The notes below the pieces were generated by a model. That model worked only from the letters and a program-made list of their open reading frames with translations, did not search any database and was not told the DNA's origin. A program made the position numbers and the translations under genes. A stretch of 64,000 nucleotides of DNA, taken from the NCBI GenBank assembly GCA_030685235.1, contig MU839122.1:267538-331537 (forward strand), given 5' to 3'. This document shows, piece by piece, positions 20,900 to 33,841 of this stretch (the first letter of the stretch is position 1; every line of letters begins with the position of its first letter). This stretch comes from Copromyces sp. CBS 386.78. Lineage: Eukaryota > Ascomycota > Sordariomycetes > Sordariales > Sordariaceae.

Positions 20900-22207
20900 A
20901 TGTCTGAGTTTGAGTCTGAATATGAGTATCAGGACTCTGACATCTCGATGAGGGATTCTTCGGATACTCCAATGAGAGATTATTCTTCCATCTCGGGTTC
21001 AGCGCAATCCATCTCGGGTTCAGAGCAATTACGCAATGACCCGGGCCCTTCGAACCCAAGACGACGCGACCTCGAGATGGACATGTCAGATTCAGAAAAG
21101 TCCACCTCCACCACCTCCACCGCCGAGCGCCCTCTCCATGAGAAAGAATCCGCAGATGACCTATCCGAGCGCATAGCACAAGCCAAACCGGACCTTGCCA
21201 GATGGTATTCCGGCTGGGAAGAATCGCACCCAGCCACATGGTGCCGAGAGCCTAACCCTATCTACGGCGCTGAAGTTCGCGGGATTCGCAGCCATGTCAA
21301 AGCCCAGCTCCTCGTTGACTTCCCCCGGAAGATCTGTCTGAACGAGAACGTCCCAGCCGATGACGGCTGTCTGGTTCGAGTCTATCCAAAGCCGGACCCG
21401 GCCATATATGGCGAAGCCGTGTTCATCCAAGTCCGCGTGTACCCTGCAGAGGAAGACACCGCTCAGCGCGAAACTCCTCGCGTACCCGATCATACCATCC
21501 AGCCAATCAGGTTTGAGAGAAAGGGATTGGTGTGTGCTACTTACGACAGGAAGACGTTTGAGGAGGACCCGCATGCCGTGTATTTTTTGCTGGACCAACT
21601 TGTCTTCCCAAAAGAGGGCAAGTTCAGGTATGACATTGATGTGGGGATTGAGGATACGAACGAGTTGGAGCCAATGGGCTTGAGTTGGGTGAAGAAGAAT
21701 CGGTGGTTGGGGCAGTTGAAAGTGACTGGGAAATTTGAGGTTATTGCAAACTACAAGGGGAAGGTTAAGGAAAAGAATAGGTGTAAGTGGTCCTGCCTCG
21801 TTTCATTCGGTCGTGCTAACCCTAACCAACCAACAGCTACGGACCAAATCATGCTCATCGAGAAGATCCTGGCCCGGCCGTTGATGAATGCGGACGACGA
21901 GATCATTCCCCGCGAACTCGAAAAGAACAAGCATGTCCGGCCGGAGCGCGTTCCCGATCCACGCATATGGAAAACCAAGGACGAGGCGAAGTCGGATTCG
22001 ACCGAAACACCGGCCGTGCCGGCTGACTGGACTTTGGATCCGCCTGCTGTGCGGGAGCTCTGGGAAAGCAGACTGAAAAAAATGGAAAACATGACCGGAT
22101 CTCAACGCCAGCAAGTCTTGCAGGATATAGCGAAACAAGCATTGAAGGTTATGTATCCAGGAGTAGTGCCTAGTGGAAAGGGGACGGAAGGGGACGGGAG
22201 CGACTAA
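20900..22207 (+). CDS. Velvet-like protein, paralogue 2
   Basis: Exons 20900-21782 and 21837-22207 give 417 residues. The 54-nt intron (donor GTAAGT, acceptor ACAG) keeps the frame if retained, so an 18-residue-longer isoform is possible. After an acidic Ser/Asp/Glu leader (1-90) comes a folded region: AQLLVDFPRKICL, LVRVYPKPDPAIYGEAVFIQVRV, then FERKGLVCATYDRKTF and VYFLLDQLVFPKEGKFRYDI. This last segment resembles the velvet-domain core, followed by GKFEVIANYKGK and a short amphipathic helix after the intron. The same order, and the same phase-1 intron before the final helix, occur in the gene at 15204, so the two are paralogues. Velvet assignment is by pattern only. A role in development would fit the family but is not shown. 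The ~155-bp direct repeats end just upstream. Confidence 0.72.
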   Translation: MSEFESEYEYQDSDISMRDSSDTPMRDYSSISGSAQSISGSEQLRNDPGPSNPRRRDLEMDMSDSEKSTSTTSTAERPLHEKESADDLSERIAQAKPDLARWYSGWEESHPATWCREPNPIYGAEVRGIRSHVKAQLLVDFPRKICLNENVPADDGCLVRVYPKPDPAIYGEAVFIQVRVYPAEEDTAQRETPRVPDHTIQPIRFERKGLVCATYDRKTFEEDPHAVYFLLDQLVFPKEGKFRYDIDVGIEDTNELEPMGLSWVKKNRWLGQLKVTGKFEVIANYKGKVKEKNRCKWSCLVSFGRANPNQPTATDQIMLIEKILARPLMNADDEIIPRELEKNKHVRPERVPDPRIWKTKDEAKSDSTETPAVPADWTLDPPAVRELWESRLKKMENMTGSQRQQVLQDIAKQALKVMYPGVVPSGKGTEGDGSD

Positions 22208-25134
22208 GTGAGAAGGCACAGGCAAGTGAAGGGAACAAGAAGGATTGTAGAAGACTTGGATAGTATGGGGTGGACTTGGGCAAGATAGGGCCAGCAGGAC
22301 TGGCTGGGTAGTGCACGGCAGTTATCTCTTTCCCTGGACTTCGCGGGGATCGAGGGAACTTGAAGCCTGCCTACCTACCCTCAGAAGATTAACTAGTTAT
22401 ATTATTGCATTTCTGGCTTGAACCATAATGTTGGCAAACGTATGTAAAAGGGTCAGAATCGATTGACGAAGTGAAACACAAGGAGCCAAACCAAAAGAAG
22501 AGGAACAAAGGAAGGTGGGCAGAAAGACTGGAGAATACCGTAACCTTTGAAGGGTGTGAGTCTGGCGAATCCCAAAACAGTGGGAGCGTGACACGGGTAG
22601 AAAAGTCCAACAACTTCCGCCTTTCGACTCGATCGTGCCAACATCGCCGAATACGAGCCTCACAGAAAGCACCGCGGGGGTTTCCGTTGCTCGTTCGTAT
22701 GTGGTCATCGCGAAAGCTTCATCCCATGAGTTGGTAGTCGCCTCAAGGGTCGCCTCAAAGAAGTCGATAGCGCACGGGTGGTTGGTCTGCGCAGTAATCG
22801 CCGAGCCGTGCCAACACTCTGGTTGCCCAATTTTGGCAGGTTAAAGATGGAAGGGAACAAGGTTGGAAAGAAAATTTGCAAAAGTGGACGCAAAGAAGGA
22901 AAAGAAAAAAAGGAAGTTGAAAGCACCAAGAAGCAAGAACGAAAGTTAGATGAGAGTGACGTAGACGAAATGGAACTGATGAAGATGAAACTCGGGAAGG
23001 TACGACTGACGTTGAAAGAAGCTCGTCTCACGTGCTTCACGTGTTGTTTGGTCTTCCGGGGTCTTGGCGCTGCTTGCTGCTAGTATCTCTACAGTGCACC
23101 AAACACAGCGCGGAACACCTCATCTGCCGAACAGCGCCGGGCAGCCAGGACGACAATACGATTGTCGTTCATGCGGCAGAGAGTCGAGATGGTAAGGTTC
23201 ACGAGAATGGAACTTCGCCCGTGATGATCATGGCGTCAAAGTATGAGGTCTTTTAGGGATTAGAGTGGTTGGGATTTAGATGATAGGGCGTACCTTCGTG
23301 CAATAATAGATGTCGCCTTAACAGTTCCATAGGTATTCAATAGTTGCCATGGGTGACCGTCAGATAGCCAAACAACAGTTCTCATTCCCATGGACGCTCA
23401 AACATCTTAACACTCGCCAAATACTCTCTCAAGTTGAGTTGACCTCAACTGTTTGATAAACGCATCTTCGAAACGAAAAGCTAAAAACTAAAAGCAGAAC
23501 TGACTTTCTTTCTCATCAAAAAGGTCGGGTGCCACGCAAATACTACCTAGGTACCAAGCACGCTGGCTGGTGTCGAATCCAATCCACCATCAATTTTCTC
23601 ACGAACCCCCTTCACATGGTGGACGATGCTGCACGGGTAAATAAACTCTTATTCTTTTCGTTTCTCACGTCCATCCATTTGCCAAAAAGTTGTGCCGGTT
23701 AAGCTCAATTCCCAGGACCGGCAAGATTCCGATATCGCCTTAAGAGTTCACGTACCGCCATTCTAGTTTATAATTATCTGATACCCTACAAGTAACATCC
23801 ACCATTCCCCAAAACACAAACCAGATACCCTAACGACGCTCTAAAAACACGTCACGTCACTTCCCATTGCCGCGAATTTGTCTGTCCAAGATAGCAAGTT
23901 CATGAATGGGCTTTCGAGTTTCGAGTTTCATTCCATTATCCTCAATTTGTTTTACCCTTCAGGTTCTCCCGGCTCCTCTTTCTACCCAGTACCCTCTCTA
24001 GTCTCTACAAGCTACCTACCTTACCACTAGGCAGCCGGGGCACCCACCCGCGGCATTTCAGCTTTTGTTCGATAAGGTAGGCAGGGGCCAGAGAAAGAAA
24101 GTTGGAGAGAGAATTAATTCCACTGTAGACTGCAGTGGTAACGGTCATGCTTTGCTTTGGTTTGGGGTTTTCGGAGAATATAGAACTAGAGGTTCCCTTC
24201 CAATTAAGGTAGGCAAGTTGCCGGCCGACGGATGAGAGAGTGCTTACCTTAAATAGTACCTTACCTGGAGGAAGCCTTTGGAGGGCTAGGGTCAAACAAA
24301 CACCTGGCGGGGACTCGGTTTAAAAAGGAGTCGGGTGATGGTCGCCTGAAATCGTCTTAAATGTGTATGCGGGTGAATTTATGTACCTATGTTTGGGTGT
24401 CTATTGCCGGGCAAGGAAACTTGTGTAGATAGAATTGGTGCGATAACCTGGACTGGACCGTTCATGATTACGATATCACGCGACTTAACAGATTACCCCG
24501 TAACGGTCCTGGGATGATGTTAGTGTCATTTAATGCAGGTACACTTCAAAAAGTTCAAATGCATATTCTAGAAACTTGTCCAAAGACCCGACAGAGACCA
24601 AAGAAAGGACTGACATCATTCATCTCATTCATTCATTCAACCCTCTCCCGTCCTCTCAACACATCCTATTTTTGTTCCTTAAAACCATAATCTAATCCAT
24701 AATCCATACCAAATTCATAAACCATGCCATGCCATGCCATGCCCGTCATGAACTGAGAAGCCCCTCGAAGTAAACCAGCTATAATACCAACCAACACAAA
24801 AAAAAGGAAACCATACACCGTATTCTAAACCATACCAGTACCAGAAAACCCGTTGCTATGCACACATAACTCCTTGCTCGCAATCGAAACCAGAACACAA
24901 AAAACCAACCAACCAACCAGTCAACCCAGAACCATAAACTTTTTCGTTCGTTCGTAATCATGACATGACAGATTCATGCTTCTCATAATCGCATGCTCGC
25001 TCGCTCGCTTTTCCATCATCAAAAAGCATCAAACATCAAGTGACCAGACCAGACCAGACCCAACCAGACAATTATCAGATCGGACCAAGCTAGCCCAGAA
25101 CAGAAACCAGAGCTAAAAAGCTCATCCAGCAAAG
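22208..25134. other. Gene-free stretch of 2.9 kb
   Basis: I see no convincing gene. A Lys/Glu-rich frame (22778-23083) lacks conserved content. CATGC tandem units lie at 24723-24742 and GCTCGCTCGCTCGC near 24995. The last few hundred bases are the 3' flank of the Cdc11-type gene. Confidence 0.5.
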
Positions 25135-28100
25135 CTAGCTATCCTCAGCCAACCACCTCTCCTCTCTCTCCCTCTGTATCTGCCTCACTCTCTCTTCCCT
25201 TTCTCTCTGTCCCATCCCACTCGCACGTGGCGGCGGACACCCGTTCACACCATGGCCACCACCACCCAACATCCCGCCATTAGCATTGATGTCTACTTCT
25301 CTCAACACCCCATTTCCTCCATTGGCCCCATTGACACGACCCCTTCCACTTCCATTCAGCGGACTTCCGTTTTGCAGTAGTACATCCTGCTGCTGCTGAC
25401 CCTGGCCATTATTAACCCGTCCAGCAATAACAGGCGACATACTCATACTCTGCCGTCTCCCATTTTGCGGCCCATTAGAACCAGGACCCTCAGCATCACT
25501 ACCCACCACCGTCGTAGGACTTCCAAACCCAAACCCGACAGCCGATCCAAACGAGCTGGTGGCACCTGTGGGAAGACGGGGCATTCCGGGTACATTTGGC
25601 ACCACCCCCGACGACGACAAATTAGAGGTATTTGTATTTGTGGGGGCAGCAAGAGCTGGAGCTGGAGCTGGAGCTGGAGCGGGAGCCACTGCTGGAGTCT
25701 GTTGACCTCCAGCTGGTAGGGAGAAGAAGACCCCCCTAGCCACCAGAGCTTTCCAGACTTCGTCTCTAAGGGAAAGAACATGGTCGCGATCGAACGGTAG
25801 CCCATCCACCCTTTTGAGTCTCGCACACTTCTCAGCCAGCAAGTGATCGTAGACTCGGCGCCGCATCTTGGTCTGCAAATCCAGTCTCGACGAGTAGGCT
25901 TTATCGGAAGCGGGGGTTTGCGAGGGGAGAGTCCACTGGTCCTTATTCTCGTGGTTATCTTCTTCTTCCTCTGCATTGTTGTTGTTTTCGCCATTGCCGC
26001 CCTTGCTGTTGTTGCCGTTTTCACCTTTCCCGTTTGTGACGCCCTTGGCACCGCCGTGGCCCTTGACTTTGTTACTGCCACCACCAGCAGCGCTGCCCTT
26101 GCAAAGTTCCTGAACAGGAGAATAAAACCCCATCACCAGCCCATTCCCCCGCAAATCCACAGCGGTGAGACAAGAAAAATTGGTGAGGACTTGAACCAAC
26201 GAACTGAGATCCCTAATCCGATTCCCAGAAACAAACAACCTTTTGAGCCGGGGGACATGTCTCAACGGCGACAGATCCTCCAGCGCATTCATGTTGAGGT
26301 TCAGCACCCTTAGGTTAGGCATCATCTGCCCCACATCCACGGGCAGTTTGGTCAAACCGCAGTTGGCTAACTCAAGAAGTTGCAGGTTGAGCAGGTCGAT
26401 ACGAGGGTTAAAGCCGCTTTCTTCCATGCCCTTTGGACTAGTGGTGGTGCCTCCTAGGTAGTTGCCTGACAGAAAGAGCTTGCGGACTTCGTAGGCCCGA
26501 GACAAGAGGTGGTCGAGGTCGAGAGGTTCGGGACCTTGTTGTTCGCGCAGGGAGAGCGAGTCGAGGTGGCGGGCGCGGGAGAAGCCGTGGATGCGGACGA
26601 GGCGGTTGCGGTCGGCGTGGAGGAGGCGGAGATGGGGGAGGTGGTGGATGGAGAGGTGAGACAGCGAGTTGTCGTTGAGGTGGAGGTACCTGAGCGACGA
26701 CACGGCCTGTCCGTGCTCAGAAACCGGGGAGTCGGGTCCAGAAGTAAGCGCGGCCGGCGAACCAACCTCGAACACCTCGATCTGGTTTCCTTCCAGATTC
26801 AGCGAACTCAAAACCGGCAGCTGATCCAGATTGACCACCCGCTTGATTCGGTTCCCCCTCAGATCCAACTCGGTAAGATGCACCAACCTCGCTCCATCAA
26901 AGTCCACCTCCTCAATGCAATTCCCTCTCGCCCTCAACACCTGCAACCCATCATGGAACTTGATACCCTCCAAGCTCTCCAGACGGTTATTATCCACCCT
27001 CAACTCCCTCAAATGCACCAACTGCTTGAACGGATTCAAGCTCGTCAAGCGGTTGTTCGAAATGTCCACATATTGCAGGTTAATCAAGTGTCCCCACGCC
27101 GTCAAACTCGACAGCTGGTTGTTGGTCATCTTGAGGAACCGAGTAGTGGACGGAGCGCCGGTGAGGTTCCTAATCTCGTTGTGGCTGGCGTCGAGGGACT
27201 CGAGACGGCCGCAGAACTCGTCGAGGGCGTGGAGCGATTCGAGACGCTTGTGCGCGAGGCAGAGGTTGCGCATGTCTTCCCAGTAGGGCTCGAAGGGCTC
27301 GACTTCGGTGAGCTTGGCCACGAGGTCGCGGGTGGACATGGACATGGAGCGGCCGCGGGAGTGGCGGTCGCCTGTCACAAGATGGTGATTGCCAATAACA
27401 TAACTTGCTTCGAGGGCCAGTGATGACTCGTCCGGGGCATGGATGGTAAAGTCCGCAAGAGGACTAAGGGAGAAGGTGCCGACATACTGGCCGATGATGT
27501 GAGCCGGGTCGGTGCCGGACATGGAGCATGGTCTCAGATGGTGAGCGGGTGTTGTCACAAGGAAAGAGATGCTGTTATGGTGTTGCTCTTCGGGTTCCTC
27601 TTGGTTGTTGACCATTGATGTTTCAGCAGCAACAATGCTAAGTTCCATACCCTGAGGCTGCGGTGATAACAAGGACGGCTGATCATGACCAAGGAATCGG
27701 AGGCTGTTCTTATTAGCATTGCTGGACTCTTCATCATGCTCGTCAATCCTCGAAACTGGTCTTGCCATGTACGTCTGGCCTTGGACAGACAAGTGTCGCT
27801 GGGGACCTCGCGAACGGCTACGTGACCTAGACGCAGAACCAGACGCGACTTCGTTCCTGAGCTTGGAGGCGGAGATGGAAACGGCCCTGCGGCCTCGGGG
27901 GGGTTGCGGTTGCTGAGGTTGCTGCTGTTGCTGCTGTTTGGTGTAACCTCTCGGCGGCAGAGGTGGCAGGCTACGCTTGTTATTGCGCTGCTGCTTATTG
28001 CCCTCCCCACCAGTTAGTCCTAGCGCACTCGGAGGGTCGGCATCCGAGTCAACGTCGTCGGCTACGTCCTGGATGTCCTGGATGATAGACGCAATGGGAG

Positions 28101-29863
28101 ATGAGAAACTGATCGTGACATGTCTGCGCCGGGCTGCTTGTGGAGTATTGCTTACTCGGTCCTCGTGAATCCCAATTTCATGTTCGACATCATTGACACC
28201 TGTGCTTGTACGTGTGCCCGTGTTTTGTGACTGCAACGGGGGCTTTGCGTCGCGCTGTTGGTCGGTTTTGGTTGGCTTGTTTTTCTTGCCAGGGTTCGAC
28301 GTGTCAGAGTCCCTGCAACTCCCGGTTGGCTGCCACTGCGGTTCCGAGTTAAGGAAATCGTCATCGCCAAAAGGTGCCGCGACGTCCGATGGTTGGTCCA
28401 AGTCGACATCATCCTGCTCGTGTTCGTCGTGCTCCTGCCCCCGTTGGTTGGTCGTAAGCCGCAACTTTTCCAATTCCTCCGTGATGTCCACAGTGAGATC
28501 AGGAATGTCAGCGAACGGGTCATCTTCGCTCACCTCCGAGGCAATGAAACTGTTTTGCCTACTGCCCATAAACCCGTTGGATGGCCGCTTCCTGACCCAG
28601 ACATTTCGTTCCCTGTCCAGCACCATGTTGCCGACTCGGTCTGGAATAAGATGCAGTACACTTTCCGGCGCAATGGTCTTTCTAGTATCGGAGCCCTTGG
28701 ACGAAGTGGTATGAGATGACCGTCCCGTGTAGTTATCAGACTCCGACTGGGTATGCCTTCCATCCTCAACGTTCTCATGAGACAGCTTAGTCTTAAGCGC
28801 TGGGTTCCAAGAGATGCGAATGTTTGGCGGATCACTGATAACTCCGTCTTCCCTAAAGTCAGGCAAGACGGGTCCGCCCTTCTTGCCTGCATGATGCTTT
28901 TCATCCTGACGTACATTACCAAACCCTTGCCGATGCAGCGCAGCCGAACGGAGAGACGAGCCCATGATGTCACCCATATCACTTGCTTCCTCATACTGCT
29001 TTAGACGCTCTGCAAGGACGGGATCTTCCTGCTTGGTTGACATGCGCGTCAAGGGCGGGCGTCCTTCGCGGCTGGGCGGACGCAGGAACGATTCCTGGGT
29101 GGACTCCTCGTAGGAGCTCTCCCCATCCGCATCGTGGCGAGAATCATATTCATCCGACTCCTCAACACTAGTAAGACCACTGGCGGCGTTCTTGCGAATC
29201 ATGGCCATGATCTTGTTGGCTTCGATAAGAAAATCCTCCGTTTTGATGGAAGGTTTGCGATCAGTGTTCATTGTCGATCCTGGTGCGCCATGTTTCTTGG
29301 GTGTCCGACCCTTAGAAGACGCCTTGGAGGACGGCCTAGTAGGACGACTGGATGCTTTTGTGATGAGCACCGTCAGGGGCGGCCTTCCCTTCTTACCCTC
29401 CTTCTGAAGAGACGATCTCTGGAGAGGTGTCGGCGTGCGTGGTCTGGGCACATCTTTCCCCGAGGGTGTCTCAGGCGCAACCGGCTCGCGACGTTTTTCG
29501 GCATGCACTTCCTTGCGCCGCTTCTCAATAGTAGCCTGTATCTGTTGGTATGACAACTTGATGGACTGCGTTTCCGGAGAGGGAGAGAGATCTTCCAGTC
29601 CAAATTCGATGTCCGACTCATGCAGAGTCCTACGTCGTTTAGGGGTCGGATCCTTTGAAGGAGAAGTGCGCGGCCGCTTAAACTCGGGGGCGGGTTCTGT
29701 TCTTCGCTTGCTGGGGGTGGCAAACGTAGCGGGAATATGTGTGAAAGCATGGCGTTTCTTATGCGCCGAGCTAAAACCCGTCTTGGAATGGCGTTTCGAC
29801 GGACAAGAGTCAAGGGGCTTTTGGCGCTTCCTACGCACCGAAGAATTACTTGCATTAGTGCCT

Positions 29864-29896
<33 letters not shown>

Positions 29897-31977
29897 GCGT
29901 CTGCCTCAGAGCGCGAGAACGGACGGCTGAAGTCAAAGACGGGGATCCGGGGTCCTGGGAGAGAATCGTCATTTGGACCCTGGTTTTCCTTGTCACCCTC
30001 AACACCGGATGCACCAACCGACTGGTACGAGAATTCGTCCTGAAACTCGTATCCGTCCAAAACCCCAGCTCCGAACTGGTTCACCGCAACGGAGGCCTTG
30101 CGTTGGCCGGTCTCATGTCCTCGACGGGTGTGGGTCTTGGGTGGTGATAGATAGCCTGCAGAGTCCATGTAGGAAATATGTACTGGAGACTCATCTCCAG
30201 TTTGCTGTCCCGAAGAGGCCTGTTCGCCCGGTGTGTCGTTATGATATTGACTTAGCCGTCTTTGCAGGATCTCGCTGGTGAAGGTATCGTAGGGCTGGAA
30301 GAGCTTCAAAGGGCTGCCTGCTCCTTGCTGTGAAGATGACGCGCGCTTCGTAGCTGCGCGAAGACTGGGGATTCGGGGAAATGCAGGTCTGCTGCGGGGA
30401 GAAATCTCGTCAGATATGTTGCCAGATACTTGTGCAGGAACGTGCTCGTAATCATCCCAATGCTCGACCTTGACAGAGGGGAAGCGCTTGGGGGTGCTAG
30501 CTTGAAGAGACTCCTCCGGATTGAGCTCCGAAATATCGTTCAAGGCTGAGCTCAACATGTGGTTCTGGAATGATCCGTCGGCAGATCGGCCACCTCTTCT
30601 GACATTGATGTAGCTTCCCAGCTTTTCGTAGTCTTTCGACGTGTTGTTGGTGTCGCCTGCCTTGTTATCACTCCTTGACGATCCCCCAGTCTCGGCAGCC
30701 TCAGCTTTGCTCTTTCCAGACTCGCTCTTCCCAGAGACACTACCTCCGGAATCGCTCCTGCCGGTACGGGCCATGCGCAACTGATTCTTCCTAAGAGTCT
30801 CGAGGCGGTGGCGGAGCTCGTCCGGGGATATTTCTGGCACAAAACTCGAGTTACCCTCGCCGGCGTCATCCATGATGAGCAGTATCGGACTGAAATCCTC
30901 ATTGCGCAAGACGCTCTGGCCGCTTGCCTGACGCGACCCAGCGCTGAGGTTTCCGAGATGGGAAGAGGCCGAGGTGGATGGCGTTCGCGACCGCACCTTG
31001 GGATAGGTGTGTTGCTGGGTAGTAGAGGCACGAAAACTCGATTCGGATCCTTGACTGGGGTCAGTGGAATCGGTAGCCCGTCTATACCGTATTTCTGGTA
31101 TGTTGCGCCGTTGTTGTTCTTGCTGTTCCGCTTCGACTTCCTCCTCTGGCTCCTTAGGAATTCGGGGAAGCGATTGGAGAGACTCTTCGACGTGTATCTC
31201 GACGGTTGAAGGGTCCCGCTCTCTGCCTAGCAAGGGCGGGCTCGAAGGTAACGTAATTTCGACATGGGACTCGGCTTGCGACTCGGCTTGCGACTCGTAC
31301 TGGGATTCCAGACCTCGGCCGTTTCGCGCATTCGCATTCGCATTCGCATTGGTGTCCGCCATATTCGAATTCGAAGTAGCTTGAGGTGGTGGTGGTGGCT
31401 TGAAGATGGATTCGAGGATTGCGCCAGCCGAAGTAAACAGGTCGGGTGCTTCGCCATAGTCGAGTTCTCGGTATACCAAACGTCTCTTCCACTCTGGAGT
31501 GTCCTGCTTTTTTCCAGGCGAACCATGCACTTGGTTGCGATTAACAGTGTTGTGGATGACGGAGCCGCCAGACTGCAGGGATTCGGCTATGGAGACGGTG
31601 CGACTGCGGGCGTCAATGGCTCGTTGGCGGTCGCGAACTCTATCGCTGAGGGACTTGGTCGAGCCACGGCGCGATGCAGCGTTGGAGGCGGTATTGCTAT
31701 TGACGCGATCATCATGAAGGATGCTGTTGTTGGCACTCGTTCGATTCGAATTCGGTCTAGGGATTCGACTCGGAGGGGTCTTTGGGGGTTTCCTGCTTTG
31801 GGAGGTCGAGGAGGCTGCTTGGGATACGGCGGTGTTGGGTCGAGACATGGATTGCGACTGCGACTGTGACGGCTGATGGCTATCCAACTTGTTTGCAAAC
31901 TGTGACGCGTTGGAAGCTATCGAACCAGGCTGCGAGGGCCAGTCCTCCGAGAGGGAGTCGAGCCAAGCATGCCCCAT
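25135..31977 (-). CDS. Cdc11/Nud1-type septation-initiation-network scaffold with leucine-rich repeats
   Basis: A single 2280-residue open frame with no visible intron. The start at 31977 gives MGHAWLDSLSEDWPSQPGS, a short conserved motif found at the N-terminus of fungal Cdc11/Nud1 proteins; the frame continues upstream without conserved content. Residues ~20-1540 are disordered, Ser/Glu/Lys-rich and rich in S/T-P sites. They contain an Asp run (from GTC/GTCGTC repeats near 29870) and a poly-Gln/Pro patch. Residues ~1560-1955 hold leucine-rich repeats of the LxxLDLxxNxI type (RLESLDASHNEI, LQYVDISNNRL, LRELRVDNNRL, LTELDLRGNRI, LRVLNLNMNAL). A low-complexity linker and a conserved helical part (RRRVYDHLLAEKCARLKRVDG) follow. 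Cdc11/Nud1 anchors SIN/MEN kinases at the spindle pole body to trigger septation and cytokinesis; the Aspergillus equivalent is SepK. Assignment rests on the N-terminal motif, LRR position and size. Confidence 0.82.
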
Positions 31978-33841
31978 CCTGGGCAAATTGTCGGATGGTC
32001 GGATGCCAGTTTGTGACCAAATCCTGGAAATGGAAACGGGGGAAAACGAAACGGGTTGCCGAACACAAGACGAGTTGGGAAAGTTGCGTGGGTGCGCAAT
32101 CGGCGGAGTGCTTGCGAGTGGTGTGTGCGGGCGCAATCGCAATCACACTCTCGGTAGGTGTGGTGTAAAATGTGGACTGTGACAACGCTGCTCTGGAGCC
32201 TGTGATGGGGACTGGAGACTGGATGGAAACGCGGCGGGCGTTGGGTGGATTCCAGAGGGAAAATGGTGGATGGTCGGGAGGAGAAGCCGGGATGATGCCT
32301 CTTGACCCAGAATATTGTTTGTTTGTTTAAAAAATTGGCGGGGTACGTATCTCGATCTCTTTTTTCAACTTGTCGATTTGCTCTTTGGTTTGTTTGGTTG
32401 GGCTGTTAGAAATAGGTTTTGTTTGTTAACCAAGTACAGCAGCCGTAGTGCTCCGTTTGCAGAAAAGGTTCATGTTGGGACGTTGGAGATTGGGCGACGA
32501 GAGCGGGGCGCGGCAAAAGGTTATGTTGTGACCTGTACGATACACTTTGATGTTGTTGTGATGGTTTAGATTCCTTACCTCTAATTCTTTGAAAAAGAGT
32601 AAAGATATGCAAGGGTAAGACACGGCTAGTGGAAAAGGCCCGGTTTGTATGGATGGCAATCGATGGTTGAATATGCTAATGTTTGGCTAGCAAAGTTGTT
32701 GTTGTTGCAAGTCAAAAGGTACTTTTGTTTTGTAACAACGTGGAGTTTAAAGACATGGAAAGATAATTCTATTGGGCGGCCCATTAACGCGGCCTCCCTC
32801 TCTATAAAGAAGGAACATAATCAAAGTGGCTGATGACTTGCAAGGGAAGTGGAAGGCTGGTTGGGTGGTGGTTGACGTTACTTACTCTGTTCCTGCCTCA
32901 TCTACCAGTCTTTAACAACATGCGATGAACTGCTGTTGCCGGGCGCTGTGCTCCAGGTCTGCATACGTAGAGTATTTTCTTGTTTCTTTTCAACGATACT
33001 ACAATCCAATGGCAATCAGTCTCTGCCTTGTACTTTCTTCAATTTTACACGGCAGGGACTGGGCTTGGGGTTCCTGTCGAGACTCCCGTCTTTTGAGGCC
33101 CTGTCACCGTATCTTATCAGCACTACTCCCGGCCACTCCCTTGTGTTCTTCAGTGAGACGTTGCCAACGCCAAAGGGCTCCGCGTCTTTCTGGTAAACAG
33201 CGGCCAGAGCCGTGATTGGCTGCTTGAAACATCCATTTTCACCTTCATCAAGCACGAACCAGCCGAGACAGAGCAAATGATCTGCGCAGGGCGGTCCGCG
33301 AATGCCCCGCTCTCCACAAGTCCACAGCAGTTAAAGAGCTTGCAGCCTCATCAGCCATGTCACATGACTTGGCGAACCCTCTTTAATTGGTTTTGCGCCA
33401 ACACCACACCAAGAGCACCGAAAAAGAAAAGTTGACGCGATCCACTAACATAACCCTGACGCTGCTTGTTCGTTAGCGGTTGCAGGCCGATTGCAAGTCG
33501 CCAAGGTAACCCGATCAATCCAATTGCACCGTCCAGACCAAAGAAAAAGCAACGAATACAGACAACAGCAAACTGCCTTCAGTCACGTCTTTTCTTTTTC
33601 GTAATCCAATAAATCTGTTTGTACCAAGTTGCTATTGACATCCTCGACCAGCCAGAGTGCACTCGACACCTCGACCGGCGATGCGCTCACTCTGCGCTCA
33701 GAACGACGACGAACCGGAATGAATGCCATCGGCGATTGTTAGCGAATGTTAGACCACGATTGCCGTACTTCGATCGATGTCACAATCACAACTGGACCTG
33801 TCGATTAATAGTAGCCAACGGGCCGTTCGAATTTGGACAAA
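31978..33841. promoter_or_regulatory. Divergent intergenic region of 1.9 kb
   Basis: Lies between divergent starts at 31977 and 33842. GTCACATG at 33359-33366 matches the Cbf1-type RTCACRTG consensus. ATTGGC (reverse CCAAT) occurs near 33214 and CCAAT near 33517. No coding frame is supported. Confidence 0.4.

Noticed and set aside
22778..23083. Lys/Glu-rich small open frame
   Set aside because: No conserved motif, intron or good start context, and the surroundings look non-coding.
33833..33841. Starting the 1298-residue protein three codons earlier
   Set aside because: The codon at 33833 is TTG; the first ATG is at 33842.
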